Assembly (NCBI RefSeq): GCF_020184175.1 | Contig: NC_065530.1 | Coordinates: 21,181,260 to 21,245,259, forward strand | Length of the DNA: 64,000 nt | From: Aphis gossypii | Taxonomy: Eukaryota > Arthropoda > Insecta > Hemiptera > Aphididae | Reading direction: 5' to 3' | Shown: positions 26,341-41,700 of the stretch, piece by piece | Layout: each line of letters starts with the position of its first letter | Numbering within the stretch: position 1 is the stretch's first letter | Program-made: the position numbers and the translations under genes | The notes under the pieces: generated by a model | The model's database searches: none | What the model was told of the DNA's origin: nothing | What the model saw: only the letters and a program-made list of their open reading frames with translations

Positions 26341-29300
26341 CACATAAATAAAAACATACCAAAAAATTGAAAAATGATGTACCTATATTATATTATACTT
26401 AATGATTAATATTATTACTTGATGTTTATAGTTAATTATTAAAAGTTATTAATAATATAACATAATATTATTATGTTATGTTTTTATTATTTTGCAATTG
26501 CTTAATTCCATTTTTGAATTTGGCTTACTCTCAGTAATTTTGGAATTCTAAGATAGATATACTGTTACTCAAAGCTAAACATATGTCTTCGTTTGCGTGC
26601 TAGCCATTTCTCTTTTTGTTTCTTATTAGTAGACTAGAAAAACCTTGTTCACATTAATATTATGTTGTTGAGAACACAAGTAAATAATAACGTAATTTAA
26701 TTTCCTGCAGATGAGTATGTGATATTGCTCTTTTGCACCAACATTTCTCAAGGTTGCAGTCTTAATAGTTATATCAAATGTATTTAATTTCAATACAGTC
26801 AATACCTACACGGTACCTCTCTTCTCGAAAATTGTTACATATATTTTTTAAATGCTGTTAAAATTTTTAATGATTAAGTTAATAATTCTTAAAAAATGAT
26901 TAAAGATTTTGCTATTCAACATGTACTATGGACTTTATAATGAAAACTTAAGAATTCAAATATTTTATATAAATTACAAATTAGGTAGGTACTTAATGTA
27001 GATAGATATTGATGTTTATCAAATAAACGAGTAATAAAAAAATGTAATTTAAGTATTATGACTTATTGGTTATTTCTATACGACATTATAAATGATTACA
27101 TCATTTAGTTTTACACGCATAAAAGTTCACATTTAAAAAATTAAATTAAGGTTTTAAATAATAATTTTTTATTTTATTCAATTATAAATTATTTCATATT
27201 ATTTTATCTACATCTAGTTTTTTCATAGTTTTCTAAGATATTGTAACTTGATATAACAATTAACTTTGCAGTAATCAGAAATAATAAATACATATTTTTT
27301 TTTATATAATTCTAGTTACTATAGGTAAGTACCTACTTGTTCATTTTATGTATTTTTTTTCTTTGAACACTTCTTCATCTAACGTGATTAATTACTTAAT
27401 TATTAATTTTGTCGACATATATCTTATTATTTTATCTATTTTATTTAAGATTCATAAATATTTTTTTTTTTTGAACAATATTTACTAATAAAATGACTAA
27501 TAAATTAGGCACATAATTATCAATTTCGTTGATATAAATCTTATTCTATATGTATTAAAATTCATAAATAATTTTGTTGAGAACAATATTTAAAATTAAC
27601 ATGACTAATTTATTGTTAAAATATCAAAATACAAACTTCAGTTATAGATAAAAATATATGTACCCATTTGAATTTATTATTATTCATTACAATAATTTTG
27701 ATTAAAATTGTTCAGAATCTAATTAAAACATTTTGGTAGGTAGGTATATGATTTATTAACTAAATATTTTATCAAAATTACATACTGTCATGCTCTCGTG
27801 AAAATATAACGGTGTAAAAAAGTAGAAACCATTTCTGATAATAAATGCTCACAAACTTTACTAATAATAAAAGTATTTATCATGAAACAAAATACATTTA
27901 AATCATACATTTGAATATTTTACTATAGGTTTTCACATTTTGAAGGTCACGGGTTTACTCATATTTTGTTTATGAGATTTCACTATTTGAAAATACTAGT
28001 CTACAACGAAATTCATGATTCTAGTTAACTATTATTCTATTTATTTATGAAGTAAGCGTCAGATCGCTTAAGTACAGTAATTTAGAATACTGTAATAATT
28101 AATATAACTTAATAATATAACGATACATTATAGAATGAATAATTTCCATTAACGTTAAAGGAAAAAAACTGTAACTGATAATAGTAAATTATTTATTTAA
28201 AAAACTTAGTCTTATCCTGATGGATTAAATTATTATATTATAATTATTATTATTCCTGATTATCTGGTTTGAAAAATTTAAAATAAATTCATTTATTACG
28301 TTTTTAGAAAATTATATTTAATGGAGTACCTATTAAAAGCACAGTTGTATAGAATTTATATGAAAGGGTAGGCAAACATTGGAATGAATGTGAGAAATTT
28401 GAAGGGACACGGATTGTACAAGACATAAAAGTTCCTGGAAAGAGATAATGTGGTTCAATAATTTAGACATAAAAGAAGAAGAAAAAGAAAAATAACGAAG
28501 TCTTCCCGATAAAATATCTAGGCTCAAGTTTAAATTATATATATTGGGTTACAATTTGCAATTGAGTAGTATTTTCTGATATTGTTATTTTATATGATAA
28601 AATAAATGGGTAGCGTGACATTCTTGCATATGTGATATATTTTATTATTTTTCTAAATTATTCATTAGGTACCTAAGTATGGTAACGATTTCGTATAAAA
28701 CTAATAAATACATTTAAATAAATATCAAAAATGCTAATAATGTCAGTAAGTAATATAGCATGTTATAAAATTAAAAATATTCGTATTTATTTCGGCAGGT
28801 ACTTGTTTTGAGAAAATAAAGAGGTGCACAATATAAACATAAAAATAAATTTAAAAAAAAAACTACATTACTTTGTTATCCATTTTGAAAAAGTTTTTTC
28901 GTTATAAAAAGTTAATAACAGATTTTTCTCGGTGTTATTTTTTCCCAGTAGTCGTTTTAAATGAGAAATAAAAGAGTTTGTCTTGGGGAAACTATATTAT
29001 TGGCTAGCGGGATAATGTTGTTTACTTTTAGTGCCCTGCTTGTATACGTATTACAAATACTGCAGTTGATTTCGCGTACCACTGACCCCGGACGGCGGCG
29101 ACGACTATTCAAGTGTACGAGTATATAGGTCAAATGCACACCACCGAGACTTCAACATCATGATAATAATTTAGGAGGATGGGTAACGACAATAGACTGG
29201 TGGATGTGGTGGTTGGTTAGGTTTTATTATTACATTTTTTTCTGCCTGGGGAGTAATCTGTTACAACAGTTGCATTGGTTTGCTGAAAAAGGGTTTGGTC

Positions 29301-31731
29301 ACTTCAAAAGACATTCAACCCCCGTTTATAACGATTACATTCCGACGTTTTACAGTTAAAAATTAAATAACAATATAACAAATGAATTCGTGTATGTATT
29401 ATTATTATAACCTCTCGCAGTACGATATTCATCCGTATTCATTGTGTTTTGCTTTGAAAAAAAAAAAACAACGTTAAAGAACTGACAGTTTTTAGACAAC
29501 GTTGAATATTTTAAACTCCTCGGTGACCAAATAATTGCGCTCCAGAAAGCCAGAAGAATTCCAAATAAATCCCATTAGCCATTTTTTTTTCATCCCTCGC
29601 GTATATATACGATATTATATTTTAAAATTTAACCATTACCAGTTAAAACCGGCGTGTAAGGGAAACTAGGTTACAACTAAGCAAGACACAGTGTAGTCTC
29701 ATCAAATATTGTTTTACCTAGTCGTGGAGGGAAGAGGGTAGTTTTTGAGTTTGTGCGTGGTTTTCGTAAAAATTATTTTTTTTGTTAACGGTAATTTTTC
29801 AATAAATATCACTATATTCAATGTATTTTTAATACAAATATTACGATAATATTTTTGATTAGTTCAATTTTCCAGCATTGGACAACTCGGTGTATACAAA
29901 CATGTCGAAATGGGGTTGAGATATTAAAAAAAAAAAATATGCGTATTTATAAAAAGATTTTCACGATTTTATAATATAACATGGTGGAAAAAAAAAGATA
30001 GACTCTGGTCCGACTTATGGCGGATCCTATATGGACCATACTGTACATACTTTATATCATACTTCAACATTATCGTCGTATTATTGGGTGTATGTATTAT
30101 GATATGATTGCAGCAGTCTTGCGACACGTTGCGAATAGTTTTACGACCGCGCGTCAAACAATATAATCGTTTACGATTACGGCCTATAAATCGAACGAAT
30201 TTTCATTCAAGGCCTCGAGTTTATATTGCGGTATCGATATCTATATACGTATATACCTTCATGTACGTGAATTGCGTATATCGACAATTACGGTTCGGCG
30301 AATTTGTGGGATTAAACAACAGACGCATCACGTTTATAACAAAAATGCCGAACACGTGCGATAGGAGAAGACATGCGTGTATCTTATACAAAATATATTA
30401 TAAATATAATATATACAAATAAGTACTTGTATAACGCAGTTGAACAGTCAATTGAATGTACTAGAGACGCATATTTATTTTTCTAATTATTGTTTTTTGT
30501 TTTTTTTTTTTCATTGCCCTCGAGTGTTTATGCCTAGCTGCTCTATTAATTATTCCGTGTGTTAATTTATGCGTTAGATGCGCGAAAGTGCTCTTGTCGA
30601 GGGGATAGGGAATTTCCAAGAAAAAAAAAATGGAACAAATTATATAATACACCGATACGATAAGTTAGGAGGTGCCCCTTATTTATTGTATTTTGTATTA
30701 TAATTATATAGGTACGTAGAATAAGCGAAACGGAATAACGAGTCTTTATCAGTCATGCGCGCCAATATAATACGTACTTACGCATCCCTGCCATTGTGCC
30801 AATATCTGTATTTAAAAAAAAATTGTATGCTTATGTTTTTTTAGGCACCTTTAAAATTACGAAATAAATATGATTAAAATATCTTGAAATAGCTCAATTA
30901 TTTGCGGTTCAATTTTTTTTTTTAATTTTACAAACACATCGATTTTATACTTAACTGCGCATTGTTAAACGATTATTAAATTATTTACTGCCCATTTCAG
31001 GTTGCGTAATTTTATGTAAGTATAATTAAATAATTATATGTTAATAAATCATTTGATATGATTATTGAGAGACATCTCTTATTAGCAATACATGTTATTA
31101 AATATCATACTTATATAAGTAAATAGTAATGAATTGTAATTGTTATAGATAACACGCGTTGAGAACCACCTAAATAATATAATATGGTTTCTTATTATTT
31201 TATAGCCAATCCAAATTCATATATATCTAATTATATTTTACAGGAGATTTTGGTTTTGACATAATTTACACTAATTTGTATTCTATTGAAACCTTTATGT
31301 AAATTTAGAGAGGTTGATAAAGCCTTTTTGATAATTCATAAAAAATATGTTTTTTTTTTAATAAATTAATGCTCATCCCAACCTTTTTGGTTCTTAGAAA
31401 CTAAATGGGTTTTCGGTTGGATTATTATTTCATCAGGACCGTGATTTTGGTGTCATGTTTAAAAATAAATCGAGCTTGTCTCAGTTACACATTCAAGTTG
31501 TGTAATTAGATTATTGGATTTTTTTTTCTAGAAGTTCTTAATTCTTTTCCTTTTTTTTATTATTGAATGAATGCAGATTAGTTGATTATTACTTATAATT
31601 TACACCTGAATATAATAAACAGTACCTTTATGTGGGTTAAAATAAAGGGATGAAAGAGTCATTATGCTGTCTTACACAGCTTTTCTAGTCTTAAAGTTTT
31701 AATTTAATGTTCTAAACTGGGTCAGTATACG

Positions 31732-31735
<4 letters not shown>

Positions 31736-31762
<27 letters not shown>
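31736..31762. repeat. (TA)n microsatellite
   Basis: About 13 uninterrupted TA units in AT-rich noncoding sequence. Confidence 0.95.
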
Positions 31763-31766
<4 letters not shown>

Positions 31767-34700
31767 GCGTATTATTAAAACTTTGACTTGAAAAAATGAT
31801 GTATATCATATATATGTAATATTAAGCCATGGATTGTAAAACTGAATTAAGATACCTACACGGTATCTGTTTAATGTTGACACTTGAAATAAAATAATAT
31901 TATGTAATATATGCTATGAAAAATAAAAAAAAAATAAAATTGTATGTGTATATACGTGATGTATAGTATAGGTCCGTGAAAATTAATAAATTTAAAGGTT
32001 TGGGATAATGTAGATTCTTTATTTAATAAAGTTCTTGATGTGTATGTGTATATTTGCCACACTTTAGTCTCTGTATACCACTTAAAATTATTAAATTCTC
32101 GAGGAATACTTTGTATATATAGACTGTGATACTTTTTACAGCATTTATTTCACGTTCTTGTATAAACAATTATTATAATATAAAACATATTATTATTCAT
32201 AGATGGGAAGTAGACAAAAAAATCGATTGTCTTGTTTCTAACCATCCAATTCTTATACAGATTACAACGTAACTTAAAGTGCAGTATGTAAACATAATTT
32301 TAGATTTTAATAGTTTTAAATTAACAGTACATTTTGAAAATCTTAAGTTTTTAACAAGTATAGATTTATTTGAACAAAAAAATGTATTTATAATTTATAT
32401 ATGAATATATTTTGTGTCTTTCTGTACTATCAATAAATCAATAATCTATTTCTAGTAAATACATTGAATATCATATGTTCATTTAAGAGTTTGAATTTAA
32501 AACATATCTGTGTATATATATACCAATATAATACACCTATCATTTTATTTTGGGTAAATAAAAAATTATATAAATGCATTTTCCACACACAATACTGTGT
32601 CGAATATATCACACGTATTTTATATATTCTTTAACACTGCACGTTTTGTATTGGGTTTTCACAATGATGCACGTATTTATTCTTTAAATATATTTTCAAA
32701 TACCGATTCGAATTAAAAAACTGCTGTGAAATGTATATTTATTGAATATCCAATTATATATGTATATTATTTATTTCAATCAGGACTTTAGAATTGTATA
32801 GAACCATCTATACGTAGATTATATTATTATTGTATAATTTTCATTTGGAATATTATGGTATATACAGTTAAAGATCTACATGGCTGATCGAATAAATATA
32901 ATTTTAATTTAAATCGTATTCATTACAGGCAGTAATACAACAACCCATCGTCGATGCATCAATTTATTAAAATCATAATTAAATTAAATTCATGTTTATC
33001 ATAACTTATTTAAACTTTTATTTATTTATTCTGTATACTAGGTATCGTTGAAATTAAGTATATTTGGATTAATATTTTTCATTTAATAATTACATTATTA
33101 TTAACTTTTACACTTTTTTCGGTTTAACTTATATTTTATTGTTTATATTATATTTTTGTATTCAATCTGACGACAACTATTTGATTTAAGGAACATATTT
33201 TGCACTGCCATTTTAATAATCTTTTTATGTTTATTTTCAACTTAATATTATTCGATTTCTGAAAAACTTCGAAATAATATCAAAAACTTTTATTGGTGAT
33301 ATATATTATATATGCAAAATACTTCAATTATTTAGTGTATGGTATATTTTATCGAAAGCGTATTTATATAGTAAAAATAAAGTTGATTCAAAATAATAGG
33401 ATGTGTGTGCATGTATTGGAAACCATAATGGTATTTCTAATACCTAGTTCAAATAGTTTGTGGGTAATTATGTAATCATGTGAAATTGGACATTTAAATT
33501 CGTTTAAGTAATTCATAAGTTATTCTTTTGGAAAAAATATTTACGGTAATAAAATAACAAGCATCCTCTCTTGAGTAATATGACTAGAACGATTTATTTT
33601 GGAGCTCATGTCTAAAACTAAACATGAGACGTTTTATTTATTTATATTGTTTTTTTGATTAAGGTTATACCGTCATAATAAATAACTCTACTAAATATTT
33701 TCTACGCCTGCTACAGCTATGGTAGCTGAATAGAGGTAAACAGTTGTTAGATCGTCTCCTTAAATCATTTTTTTTTTAAATTTGAATTATGAAATTATTA
33801 TCTTTCGTTATTATAAAATTATTGCTCTAATTTATTGTTTTAATTCACCCCCCTCCCCTCATTGATAATTATAATTTAACTATTGGTATAAATACTACGA
33901 TAACTTATGATTGATCAATATATAATACTAGACAATTTAAATAAAAAAGGTTTTATTCTTTTTATACAAATTGACTATAGTTACGTTAAAATGAAAAACA
34001 CATGACTATACATAATGTATATTATAGTTTTTTAATGATTTAATTTAGTTGGATTTAGAAGGCATTGCTGGTAATTGATGTTTTGTGTTTAAAACCTATC
34101 TATAATATATCGTTTTACAATTTAAATTTGTAGCTATATTAACTGAGAAAATAATCAATATATATTAAAAATGAACATAGTTATAGGAAAATAATATTAT
34201 CTCGTTTTATATTTAAACTAAATGTTAATTTTTAATTATCTCTGTTCTTAAATTACTGATTACTTTAATATTAGCCTATATAATTATTAAAATTAATTGC
34301 AAATACAATATAACTTATAGTCTCTTTTTGCTTAAGTTGAAAACACCATTAAACAATTTAAAAAACCTTAAATTGTACAGAATTTTGTCTTGAATACTTG
34401 AACTTTAATTGCATCAAACGAAACAATTATTATCATTGAATTGAAAATTATATTACCGGACTACTTTAGTAGAGTTAGATAAAATCTTGTCTTATAGTAT
34501 AAACCGATTTCAATTAAAATTTAAAATATACAATACGTTGGATTTAATTTTTAATAAACCTACAAAACAGTTGTTTCTATTATACCGATATTAACCATTG
34601 CGTTCCAATAATCCCGTTATTGTCGAATATACGTTATATGCATACCTATATTCTAATACAAGGAATTAAATCACGTGTTTAGATTCTGAGCATGGCGATG

Positions 34701-34787
34701 AATGCATTTTTTTATTTTATTTTATCTCTCGCCGTTTATACAGATTCTGTTGGTAATAAAATTACCTAGGATCTAAAGCTGCAGCGT

Positions 34788-35028
34788 TATAAAAGGGTTA
34801 TTTTCAACAATAGGTGTGCGCAAACGATATATCAAACATTCGGTGTCATTTCATTTGACTGAGTATCATTACTGTAGTGAACCTTCGTTAATGGATCGCA
34901 AACACCTACCGGATGTAAATGTATTCAGTATACACAATGAGTGGAAGGGAAAAGGAAAAACAGGGAAAAATAATAAGTGAATGAGAAAGAATAAGTAAAC
35001 GATAGAGAGAGACAGATCACAGTGTGAT
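34788..35028 (+). promoter_or_regulatory. Possible minor promoter: TATA box, purine tract and palindrome
   Basis: A canonical TATAAAAG (34788-34795) is followed by a strongly purine-biased stretch (about 34940-35015, including GAGAGAGA) and the exact 13-base palindrome ATCACAGTGTGAT (35016-35028). No long frame follows; the nearest ATGs open only very short frames. If transcribed, the product would be noncoding or a 5' leader. This is weak evidence, since TATA words are common in AT-rich DNA. Confidence 0.2.
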
Positions 35029-37293
35029 AGATTTCTGCGTTAAAAATTCAAAGTTATTTACGAAAAGAAAGTCAAAAATAACGGAAGAATTGTTTAGCTG
35101 CGGTGGAGTGCAAAAACTGTGAACTAAAAATGAATCTGATTCAAAAAATTCATAACGTCGTACGTACAATATCATGTTACGTATAGTATTGTCACATATG
35201 TTATAAAGTAACTGGCGACAAATTGTTCTCCAAAAAATCGTAGATCAGTCTAAAAAATTTTATAATATTACAGATGCGTATTTAGGATAATTTAAAAAAC
35301 TATCTCAGACTAGATGGAATTTTACTTAATAATAACACATGGTATAGGAAATATTTGAACATTTTTAAATGTTTTTTGTAAGTAATGAAAAAATCGGTTT
35401 TCAGCACATTATACGGTTTTTCATCTTATCGACAATATGACGTGTAACACGCCTATTATATCATAATATATGGCCTATTATATGGCTTTACCTCCTACCT
35501 TAAAGAGGCCACTGGATGCATAAACAATATATAATATATATATTTAATGATTATTTATTTATTGTTTAGTTTAAACCATTTTGCATATTCACTGCTCTCC
35601 TCTCTCTATCACTCCTTCCGAATAATATGCGTTTCTTGCCACAACTAAATACGCTGAAGCACCTGAACTGTGCACAGGAACTGAGACCGCAGGCTTTAAG
35701 CTGTTGTAGTGGCTCGAATTGTATTTTATTATAATACGGAATAGGTATAGACCTACTTGTGTATACGTAAAATATACAGTGTGTTATCGTAGCAATTAAA
35801 AACCAGTCACAAGGAATACTTGAAACGATGGCGTTGTTCGGATAATTGTCCGTCTATTATTTTGCACACTACTCGAGAAACACTCAGGCACACGCACTAA
35901 CGTTATATAATATACATGTTTGCGGGTAAAACTCTTTAATTATGTTCAGCCTTGATCTGAAGGCGAAATCATAAGGTAGTTTCGATGTTTCCTGGTTAAA
36001 TTATTGTCGCTCACGTGGGTGCGCGCAGTTACCTAGCTAGTCATAGTGTTTATATATATATATATTATATACTTATAATATAGAACTGAAACGGGGCCAG
36101 AGAGAATCGGAGTGTGGATTCGTGGTGCGGGATTTATTATACACACATACGTACGAGTATACATGCATTATAAATATAATATACGTAGTAAATTTTATAT
36201 ATAGTCGGCTTTTTCAGCGGTCTCGAGTGGTTTTTAAAAAATTGTTGGTGGTCTTTTTTCCCCTTTTTTTACTACCATGTTAGGTTCGAGTGAGTGAGTT
36301 CCCTTTGTCTCCAGCGATAACGCGATTTACTTGCTTACTCTTCAAATATATCTCGGGCGGCACCACTGTCGCCCATAGTAGAGACCTTGGATGCACTTGA
36401 CCCACATACGACCCTTATCGTGCTCGGGAGCGTTGACGGAGGGTTGACGGTGCGGTAAAAATAAATGCACCAGCACAACTCTTGCACAGCGGCTCGACGC
36501 CAACGCCCCCGCCCTCGTGTAGTCTATCGAATATTTTTTAATTAAAATGCACTAAAGTTCCGGATACAAATAATTGCATATGCACCGGTATGTGTTTCAC
36601 TTAGATATATTGTACATGAAGGAAAAAGGAAAAATAATTTTGCGTGCCATAACGCTGCTAAAAAAAAAAAAAGAATCCTTATATTTAACGGCGTAAAGGT
36701 TAGGTGAGTCCTTATTGTCTTTTTTTCACATTATAAAGTGCTTGTGAGTCATCGAGATTTCGCCGACTGCACCTAAACAATACAAACTCTGCGCCGTTCA
36801 TTGTAACATAATTAACATTAAATTCATCTATTTTCGTACAAAATAAAATTAAAAAATTAGGTTGTTAGGCACCCCCGTATATCTATTAATTTAATTTATT
36901 ATTGTTTAATTATTTACGAGTTTATATTGCCTACACAATTATCACGGAGAAAGTTAATTAACTAAGGGAAGATATCTGTTTCACGTGTTACGGACTCGTG
37001 TTTCATATATACTTTTTTAGAAATCTAACACACTCTCCGTACGCATGGTATGGCGACACATTTTATTAAATAAATTATTAACACACGCATACGATGTCAG
37101 GACAAAGAGCGTGAATATTGTATTTTATTTAATTTAACCATTAAAGTAAAATCACACGTACCTTCTTGTTAAAAGTTGAAACTCGATTTTCCACGGATAA
37201 GGATATACGAACAAACATACTTAAACATGTTGCGAGACCCTTCGTGTAATAGAGTCGCTATAACCACGGTACCCACTCTTTGTGATCTGAGCA

Positions 37294-37415
37294 TATAAAA
37301 AGAGACCGAGACAAGAACTCGGTAGACGGTTAGAGATATAGAAGACATTTAGAGGCTGGTCGTAACACCATTCACGGTCTTTTTTATTAGTGTTTTGGAG
37401 TCGGGTCGTAACACC
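37294..37415 (+). promoter_or_regulatory. TATA box with stem-loop and repeated 12-mer
   Basis: TATAAAAA (37294-37301) is followed directly by a 6-base inverted repeat, ACCGAG/CTCGGT with a 7-base loop (37305-37323). The exact 12-base word GGTCGTAACACC occurs twice (37358-37369 and 37404-37415), with starts 46 bases apart. A strong donor-like site for the minus strand (AAGAAG|GTACGTG near 37158) is close by. No gene can be fitted to either strand. Confidence 0.2.
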
Positions 37416-38667
37416 GCTCAATATCTTATCATAAGCTACATATTGTATTTTTGTATCAAGTTTAACGTTAAAATGAAGATGTTACTACACACTTATTATA
37501 GGTACACCACGTATTCATTCTCGCGTTGATATATAAATTGACAAATCCGAACGTAATACATGTAATATAATATTATGACGTTGGTTATATGATTTTTAAA
37601 TTGTATAATTCGAATATAACTTGTACAAGTTTGAGCTACATCAATATTATAAAAAATATTATGTCTGTCTATTTAAAGTTGATCAATTGATCTTATATGT
37701 CGTACGGATTTTTATTTATGTATTTTTTTATTCAGCAATACATTTATCGACAAAAATTGTGACTTTGAATGATAGCCAATGTCATGACATCAGTTATACT
37801 ATATTGGGCACAGTTGAATTTTGATTTTCCGATCGGTTTCATACTAAATTGAAAAAAAAATGATGTGGTCATAGTAATAAGTTTGATTTTATAAAAAAAC
37901 CATTTTCACACTTTTTCTATACATTTTAAAGAACACCAACAGATTAATTATGACAAAATATATAATTTACAAAATAATATTAATTTGAATATCTAAAAGT
38001 TGTACATAACAAAAAAAAAATAGCTTAGGTACCTTATCTTATTAGGTATCATAACCATAAACATCACGCCAATGTACCTATACGAGTAAATAATAATCAG
38101 AATTAATTATTAACATTGTTTTTAATTTTTATTATTATTATGATTTGTACGTTTAACATAAATCATAACGAAATTTTTTTTTTTTTTTCAAAGTTATTAC
38201 TGAAAACTTTTTCGAGATATTTTGTCGATGTATTTTGATCAAGATTATGAAAAATATTTTGGTAGAGGATCAGATTGTTCGACCGTTTATGTGTGTTACC
38301 CAGCAGCAGGCTTCAGTTATCTAGAAAACTTTTATTTTTTATGTATTTTCTCGCTGATTCAATATTTGATAATACGAGTAGCCGTCTGGGACATAAATTA
38401 GAGCTGACAGACAGCCAACGAATGATGCGATACATGCGCAAAAAAAAAAAAAACTCGTATGTAATATGTACAGCAGTATTAGAAATGCATTGAAAAAATA
38501 AACCTACCTCCGTAGTTTATCCGCACACCGATCGGTATTATTATATACCGTTAGTACGTGGTTGCTACGTAGTTCATGGCAATGCTCGGTACTTTCAACC
38601 CACGTGAACAAATAATAGTAATCATCGCATGCCGGGGACAGCACGTAATAATAATATACGCTATATA

Positions 38668-38710
38668 CAGGGTGGTTATTAGACGAAGTGGTATAGACTA
38701 TCTGCTGATA
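38668..38710 (-). mobile_element. Possible DNA-transposon terminus
   Basis: The words ATACAGGGTGGTTATTAG followed by ACGAAGTGG resemble the ACAGGGTG-type termini that recur at ends of insect DNA transposons and their nonautonomous copies. The neighbouring 200 bases are less AT-rich and open on the minus strand without any transposase motif. No second terminus or target duplication was found. The call rests on resemblance only. Confidence 0.2.
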
Positions 38711-41700
38711 TCATTCTAACGGAGTATGTGTGTACGCTATTGCGTGCAATGTAACAATGATTTTTTGCTATGCGGCTGAGATAAATCTGTACACTTATAT
38801 AGGCCATGGAAGTATCACAATACGATTTGTAATATTGAAAAACGAGATAACAAAAACCGTCTCTATAAAGATACATTGGGTATTAATCTATCAATCTATG
38901 TATTAATATTATTAATTATCGTCGTTATTGATGAGGGTTTCCTTTTGACCCTTATTCTCGCCGTTCATCGCCCTCCCCCCTCTTGTCGTTAGTTAATTAT
39001 TGTTAATCATTATCAAAAATATTATGATAATATTATGTGAATAGTTCTATCGGGTTTAAAAAAAAAAAATGTAGGTATTCCTAACCCATCTAACTTCTAT
39101 TTGATCACTTCTGGTGCATCGTGTAGGTCGTAATACTGAAATTATTTCAATAATGTACTATTGTGTTAATATATGCCGGTCGGTGAAAATTCCCATGAAT
39201 ACGAGTATATTGTACAGAATAATATTATCACATCTATATATGACTATATTGTAATAATATTTAATAAAATTATGGATGCGCCTATCGTCTGGCGGTCACT
39301 ACACAGCACTCACATGTATAATTTCGAATACGATTAAACGGTTTCCGAACATGTGCCTTTAGCATTAAAATATTAATTTACACAGACGACGATGGTCACG
39401 TTTGACCCGCAGTGCATCAAATATACGCGCACAGATGAATGGCGCGTGCGGCACTCGATGTGCATAATAGTAATAATAATATAATACGAATTCGTATTTC
39501 TATAAATTAACGACCCAACTACAAATGTATACAGAACCGACGCATCGTTATTGTATAAATGGTAAATCAATTAAAAAGTAATATAGCAGTTTTACGATTT
39601 ACAATTCGCAGCCATTCAAATGGCCATCATATATTTTCTTTTTGAAAACATAACACGCTAATAATATTAGCTGTACGTTTATTTATATTGACTGTCACAC
39701 CTATAGCTGATTGAGTTCCGTTCGTTTGTCTGTATAAACCGACTGTACGATTAATATTCAGACATACCGTGTAATAATAAAATTGTAATATTATATAATA
39801 TATGTGCAAAATGTATACACGTGTATTCATTTATTAAATGGTTTGACGTTAAGAGGACGTCATCACAATATTTGTTTTCTGCCTTCAACCCACGTGCAAA
39901 ATAGAAAATTTAAGCTTTATTATTAGATTGAATTGACCCATTATGAAACTTAAGGTAAATAATATATTATTGTTAAGGGCATCGCAAAGGGTTTTATTGA
40001 TATTCTTATTTCAAAATACTTTTTAAAAATATAACCGTTATTTATTTTAGAATTAAACTATTAATCAAAACCTATGAGATAATGTCATAGGCGAAATTCT
40101 TGCATAATGCGAGTTGTATTTAAATGTAATAATAATTATACACACTTATGTATAGTCATATTCAGTATATTATAATAACAAAGTAAATACAATCAAATTT
40201 CGGTCCTGATGAATACAAATCTTCTATGTCACTAGTGGGTCTGTTGGCAGAAAACAAGTAGTGCGCTGACATCCATCTAAGGTTATGTCAGAACTACGAC
40301 TTTTAGCTTCGGTCTTTGGTGATGAATCGCGGTGCTCTTCAATCCAAATGTTTGTATTAATAACTCTGTGTGTGTGTGTTTGTAAGGACTCTCTGTGCAC
40401 CGATAATAATTTTTATTCTCATTCGACGTACCCAAAGTATTTATATTTTGATTAACGACATTATAGCCTCGCACAGAGTTTGCCGGGCAATTAAATCTGT
40501 AATCGAAATACGATACTGTGTCCTTAATCGTTGTATTTGTGTTCTCTGCGCGGCTTCTCATCATCTCATAATCATCGTTAAGAGATTTTTTTTTTTTACT
40601 AATAGCATGTCAACTCGCTTTACGCTGCATAATGATCTCTAGATTAAACGTACATGTGTGTACGCAGTCGCGGTGTTGTATTATAAACAGTATTTTTTGA
40701 GGTGTACTCCTCCGGTCTGCATTCGTTCCGTCACTAATCTATGTATAATTATTATACTATATTATATTATTGTACGAGTGTTGACGCGCCCATAACGTTG
40801 ACCTTCAAAGTACTTTTGTCGTTAATTCGATGATTTTTCGCATTAAAAAAAAAAAAAAAAAAGTACACAATCGTTTATTTACTGTTCAGCGGACGGTGTT
40901 GCGAATTCAGTTATCGCCGTCCGAGCTAATGTAACGTGCGCGACCCTTTCGACCGCTCTTTAACAACAACAACAACAACAACAATAATAATTTATTTCTA
41001 ATTTGAAAACTACGCGGCGCAGTCTTTGGACTGTTATCTACAGCTGTCGCTACTTCAGCAGGTCAATATTATTATTGCGCAATCGCAGTATATTAAATAG
41101 GTGCATGCGTGTTTATTATTATTATTATAATTATTGTAATTATATATCCCAGGCGGTAGAGGGTAAATCTCTCTTGACGTTTTTAATTCCTCCGCTTCCT
41201 CCGATGATTAATATCGTACGAATGCTGTGAACAATCGGCGTCGGTGTGTACTATGTGCCCACATAATACAATTATTATTTCGTATGGACCAGATTCGACT
41301 ACGACTCGAGTAGCAGGAACGGCAGCGTCATCGTCGACGGTAGCGGCAGCGGCGGTGGCTGTAGCAGCAAAAGCCCTTGGAACGTAATTAAAACAGTACA
41401 ATAATAATAATATAACGCGTGATACGAGCGACCAATATTCTCAGGAATTAATATTTAGACAACCTAAAGATTTATTAATAGCCGGTCGTGTGTGTGTATT
41501 ATTATTATTGTAAATGGCAGAAGATGCACTGAAACAATAATGGTCATTAAAAAATATATATATATATAAATATACATATTTATAGCCGCGCACGTTTATT
41601 ATAATAGTCTCGAGATATTATTATATGGTCTGCTCGTTTCCGACCGAGACGAATGCACAATGACGAAACGAAACCCATATCGCAACTGATACACATCGAG

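Noticed and set aside
37221..37421. Minus-strand 66-codon frame with protein-like segments near a strong donor
   Set aside because: The frame stops before reaching the donor near 37158, and no acceptor or start pairs with it.
15676..40806. Three scattered TGAAGGTCA (ERR/FTZ-F1-type) half-sites near 15676, 27941 and 40798
   Set aside because: A rough base-composition estimate predicts about two by chance in this window, so no enrichment can be claimed.
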